DNA from: LMUY01 sp965276785
GTDB lineage: Bacteria; Pseudomonadota; Alphaproteobacteria; Acetobacterales; Acetobacteraceae
DNA length: 64,000 bases
Direction: 5' to 3'
Assembly: GCA_965276785.1 (NCBI GenBank)
Contig: OZ255629.1
Coordinates: 2,046,001-2,110,000, forward strand
Position numbers and translations under genes: made by a program. The notes beneath the pieces were generated by a model. It did no database searches and was not told the DNA's origin. It saw only the letters and a list, made by a program, of their open reading frames with translations. Below, in pieces: positions 33,276 through 42,614 of the stretch; position 1 is the first letter of the stretch; each line of letters opens with the position of its first letter.

Positions 33276-35315
33276 ATGGGGTATCACGTGGGCGTCGATA
33301 TCGGCGGCACGTTTACTGACGTGATCGCGATCAGTGAGACCGACGGTAACGTTCACCTCAGCAAGGTCCCCTCGACACGCGAGAACCAAGCAATCGGCTT
33401 CATGAATGGCCTCGCAAGCGCCGACGTTGACTGTGCGGTCGTCACTTGGCTGGTGCATGGGACGACCGTTGGAACCAACGCCACGCTGGAGCGAAACGGT
33501 GCCAAATGCGGGTTGATCACGAGCGCGGGGTTCCGCGATCTTCTTGAGCTCGGCCGACGGCAGCGACCCAACTTATACGGCCTGTTCGGCAAATTTGTGC
33601 CGTTGATCTTGCGTGATTGCCGTATTGAGGTTCCCGAACGCCTTGATGCCCATGGGCGCGTCGTCACGCCACTCGACGAGCAGGCTGTGGAGCGTGCGGC
33701 GCGAGAACTTCAAGCAAAGGGGTGCGAGTCGGTTTTGATCGGCTTCCTGCATTCTTACGCCAACCGGGAGCCTGAGGATCGTGCGCGCACAATCGTGCAA
33801 CGCGTGTGGGACACTTCCTACGTGACGACGAGCTCGGAAGTACTCGCTGAATTTCGGGAACTGGAACGTTTCGGTACCGCGGCGGTCAACGCCTACATCC
33901 AACCCCTCATCGACCGTTACGTCCGGCGCTTGCAGTCTGAACTGAAAACTGCGGGACTCGCGCGGGACCTCGTAATTATGCAGGCGAACGGCGGAATTAT
34001 GTCGGCGGAGGCCGCGTGCCGCCGGGCAGTAAACACCGTCCTCTCGGGTCCCGCTGCCGGCGTTATCGCCGCACGCTATATCTCGGAGCAGGCCGGTTAC
34101 CGGGACGTCATCACCTGCGACATGGGTGGTACCAGCTTCGATGTCGGCTTGATTGTCGGCGGCGAACCAGTCGTGACCAGCGACCGCGACCTCGGGTTCA
34201 ATCTGCCAATGCGAATCCCAATCATTGACATTCATACGGTTGGCGCCGGCGGCGGCTCTATCGTACACGTCGATACTGCCGGTATGCTGCGTGTTGGCCC
34301 CCAAAGCGCTGGCGCCACGCCAGGCCCGATCTCCTATGGTCGCGGCGGGACACGTCCAACGATTACCGACGCGAACGTCCTGCTCGGACGCCTGAGCGCT
34401 GACAATCTTCTTGCTGTGGACGGCGTGGCCGATGTGGAACGGATCAAACGCACGTTCCTGGATGAAGTTGGGGAAAGACTGGGTGAAGCGGATCCTTTCC
34501 GGGTTGCGGAGATGGCGCTGAGGGTCGTGAATGACGCGATGGCTACAGCAATCCGCGCGGTGAGCCTACAACGCGGTCATGATCCGCGAGATTTCGCCAT
34601 TCTTGCCTTCGGCGGAGCCGGGCCACTGCACGGCGTAGCCCTGGCGCGGGAGGTCGGAGTTAAGAAGGTTATCGTTCCGTTTCTGCCGGGCATCACTTGC
34701 GCGCTCGGCTGTCTCGTAGCGAATGTTCGTTATGATTACGTTCAAACTATAAGCAAGGTGCTCGACCTTGTCGACGTCGTGGATGTGCGGTGCATTCTTG
34801 AAGAGCAAGCAGCGAGCGGGCGCAAGACGCTGAGTGACAACGCGGTGCCGGTGGACTCGGTCCACGTGCTTCATCAGGCCGACATGCAATATGAAGGGCA
34901 GACCTACACCGTCCGCGTGCCGCTTGTCGCCGAGACGATCTCGCCGACGGCGCTTGCGGCCAACCTGAAGGACGCCTACTTCGATCGATTCCGCATTGAT
35001 CTCTCGACTTTCGCCCCCAAGCTGATCAACCTGCGCACTACAGTGACCGGCCACCGCGCTCCGCCCAATCTGCTTCAGCTTTTCGAGGCCCGACGCAATG
35101 CGAAGACAATGGAGTCTGCTCGGCTTGGTCAGCGGCGTGTCTTTTTTGACAAGACGTGGCGGTTGACGCCGGTATACGAGCGCAACGCATTGCCGACGGA
35201 CGTCGAAATACACGGCCCGGCGATCTTCAACCAATTAGACACGACTACGGTCGTTGAGCCTGACGCGACTGCGACAATCGACCGTTTTGGTAATCTTGTA
35301 GTTGAGTTAACCTGA
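33276..35315 (+). CDS. Hydantoinase/oxoprolinase family protein, subunit A (HyuA-like)
   Basis: The protein has 679 residues, typical for the family. The N-terminus YHVGVDIGGTFTDVIAI carries the actin-like ATP-phosphate loop; GTTVGTNATLER, NGGIMSAEAACRRAVNTVLS, CDMGGTSFDVGLI and FGGAGPLHGVALARE are conserved in HyuA, oxoprolinase and acetone/acetophenone carboxylase beta subunits. With subunit B it should catalyse ATP-dependent hydrolysis of a cyclic amide or carboxylation of a ketone; sequence alone does not decide. The ATG has a clear AGGGGG site. Its stop is immediately followed by the subunit B ATG. Composition is slightly more AT-rich than the flanks and Tn3 debris precedes it, which suggests transfer. 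Confidence 0.9.
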   Translation: MGYHVGVDIGGTFTDVIAISETDGNVHLSKVPSTRENQAIGFMNGLASADVDCAVVTWLVHGTTVGTNATLERNGAKCGLITSAGFRDLLELGRRQRPNLYGLFGKFVPLILRDCRIEVPERLDAHGRVVTPLDEQAVERAARELQAKGCESVLIGFLHSYANREPEDRARTIVQRVWDTSYVTTSSEVLAEFRELERFGTAAVNAYIQPLIDRYVRRLQSELKTAGLARDLVIMQANGGIMSAEAACRRAVNTVLSGPAAGVIAARYISEQAGYRDVITCDMGGTSFDVGLIVGGEPVVTSDRDLGFNLPMRIPIIDIHTVGAGGGSIVHVDTAGMLRVGPQSAGATPGPISYGRGGTRPTITDANVLLGRLSADNLLAVDGVADVERIKRTFLDEVGERLGEADPFRVAEMALRVVNDAMATAIRAVSLQRGHDPRDFAILAFGGAGPLHGVALAREVGVKKVIVPFLPGITCALGCLVANVRYDYVQTISKVLDLVDVVDVRCILEEQAASGRKTLSDNAVPVDSVHVLHQADMQYEGQTYTVRVPLVAETISPTALAANLKDAYFDRFRIDLSTFAPKLINLRTTVTGHRAPPNLLQLFEARRNAKTMESARLGQRRVFFDKTWRLTPVYERNALPTDVEIHGPAIFNQLDTTTVVEPDATATIDRFGNLVVELT

Positions 35316-37169
35316 ATGACAGTCTCTCACGAAGGACCATCAGCTTCTCTCAAAGAGAGGAGCGATTTGAGCATCCCTGCTTACGATCCGGGAACGCTTG
35401 CAGTTCTGCAGAATGCTCTCCGCCAAGTCGTCGACGAGATGGATTTAGCGCTCTCTCAGTCCGCTTTCAACCAAATCATCTCGGAAAGCGGAGACCGCGC
35501 CAACGGTATATTCCATCCGACGACGGGCGAGGTTATTGCCCAGGGGGACACCGGCCTGCCGGTCTTCATCGGCGTGATGCAGTATGCAGTCCAGTCCGCA
35601 CTTGCCGCCTTCCCAAATCTCGACGATGGCGATGTCGTGGTGATGAATGATCCCTATCTTGGAGGGACGCACCTGATGGACGTAAAGCTTATCCGACCGT
35701 TTTACCATGACGGCGAGAGAGTGGCGATCCTCGCCAACTGCGGTCACTGGGCCGACATCGGTGGCAACACACCCGGAGGCTTTGGCGCCCGCGCGACACA
35801 CGTCATCCAAGAAGGCGTACGTATTCCCCCGATCCTCCTGCAGCGCAAGGGTGTCCTGCAAACGGACATCTTAGCCATCCTCTTCGCCAATGTACGCGTC
35901 CCGGAGGAGCGACTGGGCGACTTGCAAGCTCAAATTGCGGCGCTCAATGTCGGCGAGCAACGGATGTCGCTCCTGTTCAATAAGTACGGCGCCGATACGG
36001 TCGACCGCTACACTGCAGAGCTCGCGCGGCGATCCGAGCGGCAGATGCGGGCCTACATCGCCGAGATGCCGGACGGTGAATACCATTTTGAATCCTACCT
36101 CGATTCCGACGGAATTGACCCCGATCCGGTCAAAATCGCGGTGACGATGACGGTGAACGGCGACGAGCTGACGTTCGACTTCTCAGAGTCCTCGCCGCCG
36201 GTGAAAGGGCCGATGAATGGGACGAGGGCTGGTACTTTTGCGACCGTGCTGATCGCGCTCAAGCACGTGTTTCCGGAGGTCCCGATCAACGGGGGCGTTT
36301 TCAAGCCCATCCGCATGGTGTTGCCCGACACGACCTTCCTAAACGCATCGTATCCCAGACCGGTGTCCGGCTCCTCGGTTGAGGTTTCGCTGCGGATCTT
36401 CGACGTTATACTCGGTTGCATGGCCCAGGCCGTTCCCGAGAGGGTGCCGGCAGCAGGCTTCGGAACAGGCGCCAACTTCACGCTAAGTGGCCTCGATCCC
36501 GAGCGGGGTCGACCGTACATCATGTTCCGGTTCAGCGGTGGTGGCTATGGTGGGCATGTCAACGGCGATGGATTGACCAACGGCAATTGCCCGACTTCAG
36601 TCGCCAAGACAGCGGCACTTGAGGTTCTGGAACAGCTCTATCCTATTAGTTTTGATTATTATCGCATCCGCGAGGGCTCCGCTGGCGCTGGGAAGTATAG
36701 GGGCGGATACGGGACAGAGTATTGCTTCCGCATCTTGCGCGGCGAGGCGGTCTCGAGCTGCATGGCTGAGCGCGGCAAGTTTCCTCCCTATGGTCTGGCC
36801 GGCGGCAGTGACTCTACAACGACGATCGTCGAGTACACTCAGGGAGGACAGGTCTACCGTCCTTTGCACATTACTAAAGACCAGGATGTTCCGCTCGCGC
36901 CCGGCGATCAAGCCATGATCGCCACGCCCGGCGGTGGCGGTTTCGGCGATCCGCTTCGGCGAGACCCCACCGAAGTTTTGGCGGACGTTCGTCTGGAATA
37001 CGAAACGCGTGAGACGGCGGACCGCGTCTATGGCGTCGTAATTAGGGAAAGTGCCGCCGGGCCAGCCGTCGACTTCGAGCTAACTTCGGCAACCAGGTCG
37101 GGTGCTTTGGAGCGCCGACGGCGGCGGGAACTCGCACACGGAAGCGTGCAACTGCCGGCTAATTCATGA
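35316..37169 (+). CDS. Hydantoinase/oxoprolinase family protein, subunit B (HyuB-like)
   Basis: The protein has 617 residues. Family signatures are QNALRQVVDEMDLALSQSAF, GDTGLPVFIGVMQYAVQ, VVMNDPYLGGTHLMDVKLIR, the metal-site-like NCGHWADIGGNTPGGFG, and the C-terminal TPGGGGFGDPLRRDPTEVL. It abuts subunit A with no gap (TGA-ATG) and will form the A2B2-type complex with it. The following MFS carrier (30-base gap) probably imports the substrate, such as a hydantoin, lactam or aromatic ketone. The reaction is not determinable from sequence; no gamma subunit of acetone carboxylase is present, which argues somewhat for the amidase-type reaction. Confidence 0.9.
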   Translation: MTVSHEGPSASLKERSDLSIPAYDPGTLAVLQNALRQVVDEMDLALSQSAFNQIISESGDRANGIFHPTTGEVIAQGDTGLPVFIGVMQYAVQSALAAFPNLDDGDVVVMNDPYLGGTHLMDVKLIRPFYHDGERVAILANCGHWADIGGNTPGGFGARATHVIQEGVRIPPILLQRKGVLQTDILAILFANVRVPEERLGDLQAQIAALNVGEQRMSLLFNKYGADTVDRYTAELARRSERQMRAYIAEMPDGEYHFESYLDSDGIDPDPVKIAVTMTVNGDELTFDFSESSPPVKGPMNGTRAGTFATVLIALKHVFPEVPINGGVFKPIRMVLPDTTFLNASYPRPVSGSSVEVSLRIFDVILGCMAQAVPERVPAAGFGTGANFTLSGLDPERGRPYIMFRFSGGGYGGHVNGDGLTNGNCPTSVAKTAALEVLEQLYPISFDYYRIREGSAGAGKYRGGYGTEYCFRILRGEAVSSCMAERGKFPPYGLAGGSDSTTTIVEYTQGGQVYRPLHITKDQDVPLAPGDQAMIATPGGGGFGDPLRRDPTEVLADVRLEYETRETADRVYGVVIRESAAGPAVDFELTSATRSGALERRRRRELAHGSVQLPANS

Positions 37170-37199
37170 TCGGCGACCGGAAAGCGGAGGGCGTAGATT

Positions 37200-38534
37200 A
37201 TGGCAGTGCTCGGTGACCGAGACGGCCCAGAGGTTTGTAATGTCGGGCACCAACAGACGATCCGGAAGATTTCTATCCGGATCGTCCCTATAGCGGCCCT
37301 CGGTTTTCTCCTGAGCTATATCGACCGGACGAACATCTCGATAGCCGCCCTCGATATGAACGCTGATCTTGGCTTGTCACCAACCGCTTTTGGTTGGGCA
37401 ATTTCTTTATTCTTCTTTTCCTACATTATATTCGAGGTTCCCAGCAACATCGCGTTGCGCCGGTTTGGCGCCCGTCTTTGGCTTGCTCGAATTATGCTGA
37501 CCTGGGGACTCATCTCCGCCGCAACCGCCTTCGCAACTGGGCCGATTAGCCTATACATATTGCGATCGCTTCTGGGTGCGGCGGAGGCCGGTTATGCCGT
37601 GGGTGTGGTTTATTATTTCACGCTATGGTTCCCCCAAGCCTATCGAACCCGTATGCTTAGCTACTTCTTTGTTTCAACGCCGCTGGCACTTGTGATTGGA
37701 AGCCCTATTTCAGGACTTCTACTCGGTCTGAACGGCTACTTACGTGGTTGGCAATGGTTGTTCTTGCTTGAGGGGGTCCCCTCTATTTTACTAGGGTTCA
37801 TCATTCTTTTTCGACTTCCAGATGAGCCTCGTGCCGCTATGTGGCTGACGCATGACGAGCAGGCTTGGCTTATCGATACACTTCGCGTTGAACAAAAGTC
37901 GTCACACCAAGTGGCGGATTTCGGGGGGGCGCTGCGCAGCGGGCGCGTCTGGCTGCTATCGTTGTGCTATCTTTTCATTCTCATCACGATCTTAGGACTC
38001 GGCTATTGGCTCCCGCAGATGATCAAGACGTACGGCGTCACTAACAGCACGGTAGGGTTGCTCGCAGCTGCTCCATCCCTGGCCGCGATCTTCGGAATGC
38101 TGGTGTGGAGTCGGGCAGCGCAGAGGACCGGCCGCAGCGAGCGGCATGTTGCGGGAGGTTGCTTCGTCGGCTTTCTCAGCTTAGGCATTGCTGTCTTTGC
38201 AAGCTCGCCTCTGGTTTCGTTTGTGGCAATCGTCGTTTCCTATGTAGGGCTTTGGTCGGCCTGGGGCATATTCTGGTCGGTAGTGACACGAACGCTCGCC
38301 GGGCCTGGCAGTGCTACGGCAATTGCCTTTATCAGTGCATTTGGAACCATGAGCGGCGTGTTCGGCCCTTACCTGATTGGCTGGCTGCTTCAGGCCACGG
38401 GCGACTACCGGACTGGTATCATGGCGCTCTCCTTGTCTGCAGTGATCGCAGCACTGATCGCTCTCGCCTTCAGAGAAGAGCGTCGGACGATTGATTCTCG
38501 ACATATGGCAGAAGCTAAGTCGGCTCGGACTTGA
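37200..38534 (+). CDS. MFS transporter, anion:cation symporter (ACS) type
   Basis: The protein has 444 residues with about 12 helices. ACS hallmarks are LLSYIDRTNISIAALDMNAD (helix 1), FEVPSNIALRRFGARLWLAR, GAAEAGYAVGVVYYFTLWFP and WQWLFLLEGVPSILLGF. A GGAGGG site lies 8 bases before the ATG. It ends the hydantoinase operon and probably imports its substrate. It closely resembles, in motif order, the MFS genes at both window ends (1-157 and 63357-64000), so ACS carriers have expanded in this genome. Confidence 0.9.
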   Translation: MAVLGDRDGPEVCNVGHQQTIRKISIRIVPIAALGFLLSYIDRTNISIAALDMNADLGLSPTAFGWAISLFFFSYIIFEVPSNIALRRFGARLWLARIMLTWGLISAATAFATGPISLYILRSLLGAAEAGYAVGVVYYFTLWFPQAYRTRMLSYFFVSTPLALVIGSPISGLLLGLNGYLRGWQWLFLLEGVPSILLGFIILFRLPDEPRAAMWLTHDEQAWLIDTLRVEQKSSHQVADFGGALRSGRVWLLSLCYLFILITILGLGYWLPQMIKTYGVTNSTVGLLAAAPSLAAIFGMLVWSRAAQRTGRSERHVAGGCFVGFLSLGIAVFASSPLVSFVAIVVSYVGLWSAWGIFWSVVTRTLAGPGSATAIAFISAFGTMSGVFGPYLIGWLLQATGDYRTGIMALSLSAVIAALIALAFREERRTIDSRHMAEAKSART

Positions 38535-38700
38535 GGCCTCTCTCCTTCCCTCATTTCGGTCCTGTCGCGTGGGTGACGTGCGGATACCGTCGACCGGCTC
38601 GTTCGACCAGCCAAACGCTGCTGACGTCCCGTGACCGTGCTGTATCGCCATAGCTGGTAGAGCATTAGTGAATTTGATCTGCCAACCGGGGTCGAGGAAG

Positions 38701-39708
38701 ATGCCAACGCGTACCGGTTTTTGTGGTGCGCCGCAAAGACGCATGGAGGGAGGCTTGCCGAACCGTTCTTCTAGCCGCAACCGCGGACTGTCCGAAGCCG
38801 CGCCGTCCTGGGATCAACAACCCGCCCCGCGCCATCCAGTCTGCCGTTTCCGCGTCGGTTCTGCGCGGGCTACGGTCGTGTCGGACGGGAGTATCCCGTT
38901 TGGTGACGTGTATGCGGCTTTCTGGACCACGCCGGCCGCCACGGTCAGCGCCCTGCTCGACGCCGCCCGGATCGAGCCCGGCGACATGCGCCTACCGCAA
39001 AACAACCTACTGCTCGATATGGATGGGCACCGCATCCTGTTCGAGACGGGCAAGGGGCCGGTCACACTACCGGGCTATCGGACGGGCAAGTTGATGCCTG
39101 CATTGCAGGAGGCCGGTATCGAGCCTGGGAGCATCACCGACGTCGTGATGTCGCATGCACACAGCGACCATTGCGGCGGGATCGTCGCGGCCGACGGACG
39201 CGTCAACTTCCCAAACGCTCTATACCACCTGTCGCATGCCGATTTCGAGTATTGGACCGACCCGCAACGCGTGCCGCCGCATCAAGCGGCGTGGCTGGAG
39301 ATAGCGCGCCACAACCTGTTACCGGTAAAGGACAGGCTGCACCTGTTCGCGGCCGGCGACATGGTGCTGCCCGGCGTGCACTCCATCGGCACGCCCGGAC
39401 ACACGGTGGGGCACGTGGGATTCGACATCGCCGCTGGCGATGGGAAGCTTTGCCTAATCGGCGATCTTGCGCACCATCACGTGTTATTACTGATGTGTCC
39501 GCAGCTACTCTTCGTCCACGACACGGACCCGGCACAGTCCGCCGCAAGCCGTTTTGCCGAGCTCACCCGGCTCGCAACTCGGCGCATGCGCATGTTCGGC
39601 TACCATTTTCCCTGGCCTGGCCTCGGCCATGTGGAGCAGGCCGGCGCGGGTTTTCGCTTTATTCCTGAACGCATCGACACCGATTTTCGAGGTGCACAAG
39701 GCCGATAA
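38701..39708 (+). CDS. Metallo-beta-lactamase-fold hydrolase
   Basis: From the ATG at 38701 the protein has 335 residues. Zinc motifs are SHAHSDHCGGI (HxHxDH), PGHTVGH, GDLAHHHV and a distal His in GYHFPWPGLGH. The order matches quorum-quenching-lactonase/alkylsulfatase-like MBL proteins in which the fold starts after about 45 residues. The N-terminus is unclear: GTG 38668 is also in frame, and GAGGA lies only 2-3 bases before ATG 38701. It precedes the CMD/aldehyde dehydrogenase operon by 117 bases. Hydrolysis of a lactone or ester is likely; the substrate is unknown. Confidence 0.82.
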   Translation: MPTRTGFCGAPQRRMEGGLPNRSSSRNRGLSEAAPSWDQQPAPRHPVCRFRVGSARATVVSDGSIPFGDVYAAFWTTPAATVSALLDAARIEPGDMRLPQNNLLLDMDGHRILFETGKGPVTLPGYRTGKLMPALQEAGIEPGSITDVVMSHAHSDHCGGIVAADGRVNFPNALYHLSHADFEYWTDPQRVPPHQAAWLEIARHNLLPVKDRLHLFAAGDMVLPGVHSIGTPGHTVGHVGFDIAAGDGKLCLIGDLAHHHVLLLMCPQLLFVHDTDPAQSAASRFAELTRLATRRMRMFGYHFPWPGLGHVEQAGAGFRFIPERIDTDFRGAQGR

Positions 39709-39825
39709 GGCCACTAGATAGCTGCTATGCCACCCGGGGCCCAAGCGCGCCGGTCGAAGTCGGCGTAATAGTCGATCACGTTCGAACAACCAACTACTCG
39801 ACCACCAACCACGAGGTGAGGCGAC

Positions 39826-40206
39826 ATGCCCGGACCGATGTACGACAAGGGATTAGAGATCCGTAAGGCCGTGGCCGGCGCGGATTATGTCGAGAAGGCG
39901 TTGTCCACGGCCGACGAGTACAGCCAGCCGATGCAGGACTTAGTGACGGAATATTGCTGGGGCGCGGTGTGGGGCCGCGAAGGGCTCGACCTCAAGACTC
40001 GGAGCGTCATCAACATCGCGATGATCTCGGCCCTGAACCGGCCGCAGGAACTGAAGACGCACATGCGAGGCGCGTTGCGGAACGGCTGCACAAAGAAGGA
40101 GATCAGCGAGATTCTGCTGCAGGTCGCCGTCTACTGCGGAATGCCGGCCGGAATCGACTCTTTCCGGGTTCTGCGCGAGGCGTTCGCCGAGGCGGATAAG
40201 GCTTGA
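39826..40206 (+). CDS. Carboxymuconolactone decarboxylase (CMD) family protein
   Basis: The protein has 126 residues, the standard single-CMD length. Conserved stretches are TEYCWGAVWGREGLDLKTRS, INIAMISALNRPQELKTHM, GALRNGCTKKEISEILLQVA and YCGMPAGIDSFR. True 4-carboxymuconolactone decarboxylases share this pattern, but AhpD-like CxxC is absent, so a peroxidase role is unlikely. A good ribosome site (GAGGTGAGG) precedes it. Its TGA overlaps the TTG start of the next gene (TTGA). No other protocatechuate-pathway gene is nearby, so its role in this operon is probably lactone decarboxylation or a related step on another substrate. Confidence 0.88.
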   Translation: MPGPMYDKGLEIRKAVAGADYVEKALSTADEYSQPMQDLVTEYCWGAVWGREGLDLKTRSVINIAMISALNRPQELKTHMRGALRNGCTKKEISEILLQVAVYCGMPAGIDSFRVLREAFAEADKA

Positions 40207-41690
40207 ACACTCTCGCGCATGAAAGTTTGCTGATCGGCGGGCAGTGGCTTCAATCCGCGTCCGGCGAGTGGATCGACAGCCTCAACCCGTACACCGGTCA
40301 GCCATGGGCGCGCATCCCGCGCGGCGGCCCGGCGGACGTGGAGCAGGCCGTGCGGGCGGCCCGCGACGCGTTCGCGGCGCCAGCGTGGCGTGGTCTGACG
40401 GCGACGGCGCGTGGGGCGTTGCTGCGCCGCTTCGCCGACCTCGTCTCTGCCCATGCCGATGAGTTGGCACAGATCGAAACCAAGGACAACGGCAAGCTGA
40501 TAGCGGAGATGTCGGCGCAGCTCCGCTACCTTCCGCAGTGGTTCCACTATTTCGGCGGCCTTGCGGACAAGATCGAGGGACGGGTGATCCCAATCGACAA
40601 GCCAGGCGTGCTGAACTACACGCGCGAAGAGCCGCTGGGCGTGGTGGCGGTCGTGACCCCCTGGAACTCGCCATTGCTGCTCGCGGCCTGGAAGCTGGCG
40701 CCGGCGCTGGCGACCGGCAACACGATCGTTTGGAAGCCGTCGGAGCACTCGTCCGTTTCGGCCCTCGCCTTCGCCCGGCTGTTCGAGGAAGCGGGCTTCC
40801 CGCCCGGCGTGGTAAACGTGGTCACCGGGTTCGGGCAGGATGTCGGCGACGCGCTGACCACCCACCCGGACGTGGCGATGGTCGCATTCACTGGCGGCGA
40901 CATGGCCGGGCGGCATGTCTATAGCAGGGCCGCGGCTGGGTTGAAGCCGGTCACGCTCGAGTTGGGCGGGAAGTCCGCCAATATCGTGTTTGAGGATGCG
41001 GACATCGGCAACGCCGTAAAGGGCGTGATTTCCGGCATCTTCGCCGCCACCGGGCAGACATGCATCGCCGGGTCGCGGGCGCTGGTGCAGCGCTCGATTT
41101 ATGCTGACTTCCTCGAGCGCCTCGTCGCCTTCGCCCGCACCGCGCGGATGGGAGACCCGCTCGATCCCACGACGCAGGTTGGCCCGATCACCACGCCGCA
41201 GCAGTACCGCAAGGTGCTGGGCTATATCGACATCGCCAACGCCGAAGGCGCTCGCTGCGTGCTCGGCGGGCAGAAGGCGACCCGGCCAGAATGCGGTGAT
41301 GGCCTGTTCGTGGAGCCCACGATCTTCGCCGACGTGACGCCTGCCATGCGCATCGCGCAAGAGGAGGTGTTCGGCCCCGTGCTGTCCGTCATCGCATTTG
41401 ACGACGATGAAGATGCGGTGCGGATCGCCAACGGCACCGTCTTCGGGCTCGCCGCGGGCGTCTGGACGCGGAGCATCAAGCGCGCCATCGGCATTCCCGA
41501 CCGGCTGGAGGCCGGCACGGTATGGGTAAATACCTATCGTGCTGTCAGCTACATGTCGCCGTTCGGGGGCTTCAAGCAGTCCGGCATCGGGCGGGAAAGC
41601 GGGCTGACCGCGGTGCACGAGTTCCTGCAGACGAAAAGCATCTGGATCGACACAAGCGAGACGGCCGCGGACCCATTCGTGATCCGCTGA
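40203..41690 (+). CDS. NAD(P)-dependent aldehyde dehydrogenase
   Basis: The protein has 495 residues. Key residues are Asn155 (PWNSP), Glu253 (LELGGK) and catalytic Cys287 (GQTCIAG), with EEVFGPVLSV and PFGGFKQSGIGRESG near the C-terminus. The start is TTG at 40203, overlapping the stop of the CMD gene, so it is probably translated by re-initiation. It is related to the aldehyde dehydrogenase at 233-1708, and both lie in operons with lactone-type hydrolases and PrpD-type or SDR genes. Here it probably oxidises a semialdehyde, which would be consistent with the 3-hydroxyisobutyrate-dehydrogenase-like gene that follows. Confidence 0.92.
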   Translation: MNTLAHESLLIGGQWLQSASGEWIDSLNPYTGQPWARIPRGGPADVEQAVRAARDAFAAPAWRGLTATARGALLRRFADLVSAHADELAQIETKDNGKLIAEMSAQLRYLPQWFHYFGGLADKIEGRVIPIDKPGVLNYTREEPLGVVAVVTPWNSPLLLAAWKLAPALATGNTIVWKPSEHSSVSALAFARLFEEAGFPPGVVNVVTGFGQDVGDALTTHPDVAMVAFTGGDMAGRHVYSRAAAGLKPVTLELGGKSANIVFEDADIGNAVKGVISGIFAATGQTCIAGSRALVQRSIYADFLERLVAFARTARMGDPLDPTTQVGPITTPQQYRKVLGYIDIANAEGARCVLGGQKATRPECGDGLFVEPTIFADVTPAMRIAQEEVFGPVLSVIAFDDDEDAVRIANGTVFGLAAGVWTRSIKRAIGIPDRLEAGTVWVNTYRAVSYMSPFGGFKQSGIGRESGLTAVHEFLQTKSIWIDTSETAADPFVIR

Positions 41691-41711
41691 CAACAAAGGA
41701 GGGGCGTTCAC

Positions 41712-42614
41712 ATGGATTTGGGCTTTATCGGCCTGGGCAACATGGGGGCGCCAATGGCGCGCCGCATAATTGACGCCGGTCACAATGTTGTCGTCGCGGA
41801 CCTCAACCGGAATGCGGTCGAGGCGGCCGTCGCGCATGGCGCCACCGCGGCTGCAACCCCACGGGAGGTGGCGGACGCTTGTGAGATGCTGGCTGTCAGC
41901 CTGCCCTCGCCGGAGGCCCTGCGGGCGGTGGCACTCGGGCCCGACGGCGTCATCCACGGCGCCAAGGCGATCCGGCTGATCGACCTTTCCACCACGGGCT
42001 CCAAAGTGTCGAGCCAAGTCGCGGCGGACTTGGCGAAAAAGGATATCGTGCTGGTCGACGCGCCCGTCAGCGGCGGCGTCTCCGGCGCGGCGAAGGGCAC
42101 GCTGGCGGTCATGGTAGCCTGCAACGGGCAGGATTACGCTGCGGTCGAGCCTATGCTGAAGCTGCTCGGCCGGGTGTTCCATGTCGGCACGGCGGCGGGC
42201 ATGGGGCAGACGATGAAGCTGCTGAACAATTATCTTTCGGCAACCGCGATGGCCGCGACCGCCGAGGCGATGGTGTTCGGCGCGAAGGCTGGCCTCGATC
42301 CCGCAATGATGGTCGAGGTGGTGAACGCCGGGTCCGGCCGCAACAGCGCCAGTCAGGACAAGTTTCCCCGCGCCATCCTTCCCGGCACCTTCGATTTCGG
42401 CTTCACCAATGCACTGATGTACAAGGACATCAAGTTGTTCACCGAAGAGGCCGAGGCGGCCGGCGTTCCCGTCTGGATCGGTTCCATCGTCCGCCAGGTC
42501 TGGCAGCACGTGGTGAGCCAGGTCGGCCCCGACGCGGATTTCACACGCGTCGTGCAGCCTTATGAGCAGTGGGCCGGCGTGGAGGTGCGTGCGAAGCGGA
42601 TGCCTGGCTCGTGA
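41712..42614 (+). CDS. NAD(P)-dependent beta-hydroxyacid dehydrogenase (3-hydroxyisobutyrate dehydrogenase family)
   Basis: The protein has 300 residues. The Rossmann motif FIGLGNMGAPMARRI is at residues 5-19, the substrate motif DAPVSGGVSGAAKGTL at about 116-131 and catalytic Lys169 in GQTMKLLNN. The family oxidises beta-hydroxy acids to semialdehydes. The preceding aldehyde dehydrogenase could then take the semialdehyde to an acid or acyl-CoA. The ribosome site AGGAGGGG is strong. Its stop overlaps the GTG of the following hydrolase gene (GTGA). Confidence 0.9.
   Translation: MDLGFIGLGNMGAPMARRIIDAGHNVVVADLNRNAVEAAVAHGATAAATPREVADACEMLAVSLPSPEALRAVALGPDGVIHGAKAIRLIDLSTTGSKVSSQVAADLAKKDIVLVDAPVSGGVSGAAKGTLAVMVACNGQDYAAVEPMLKLLGRVFHVGTAAGMGQTMKLLNNYLSATAMAATAEAMVFGAKAGLDPAMMVEVVNAGSGRNSASQDKFPRAILPGTFDFGFTNALMYKDIKLFTEEAEAAGVPVWIGSIVRQVWQHVVSQVGPDADFTRVVQPYEQWAGVEVRAKRMPGS

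Noticed and set aside
40131..42509. A 792-codon minus-strand frame across the aldehyde dehydrogenase region
   Set aside because: It is the mirror of highly coding plus-strand genes in GC-rich DNA. It shows no family motif, and the plus-strand proteins are complete.
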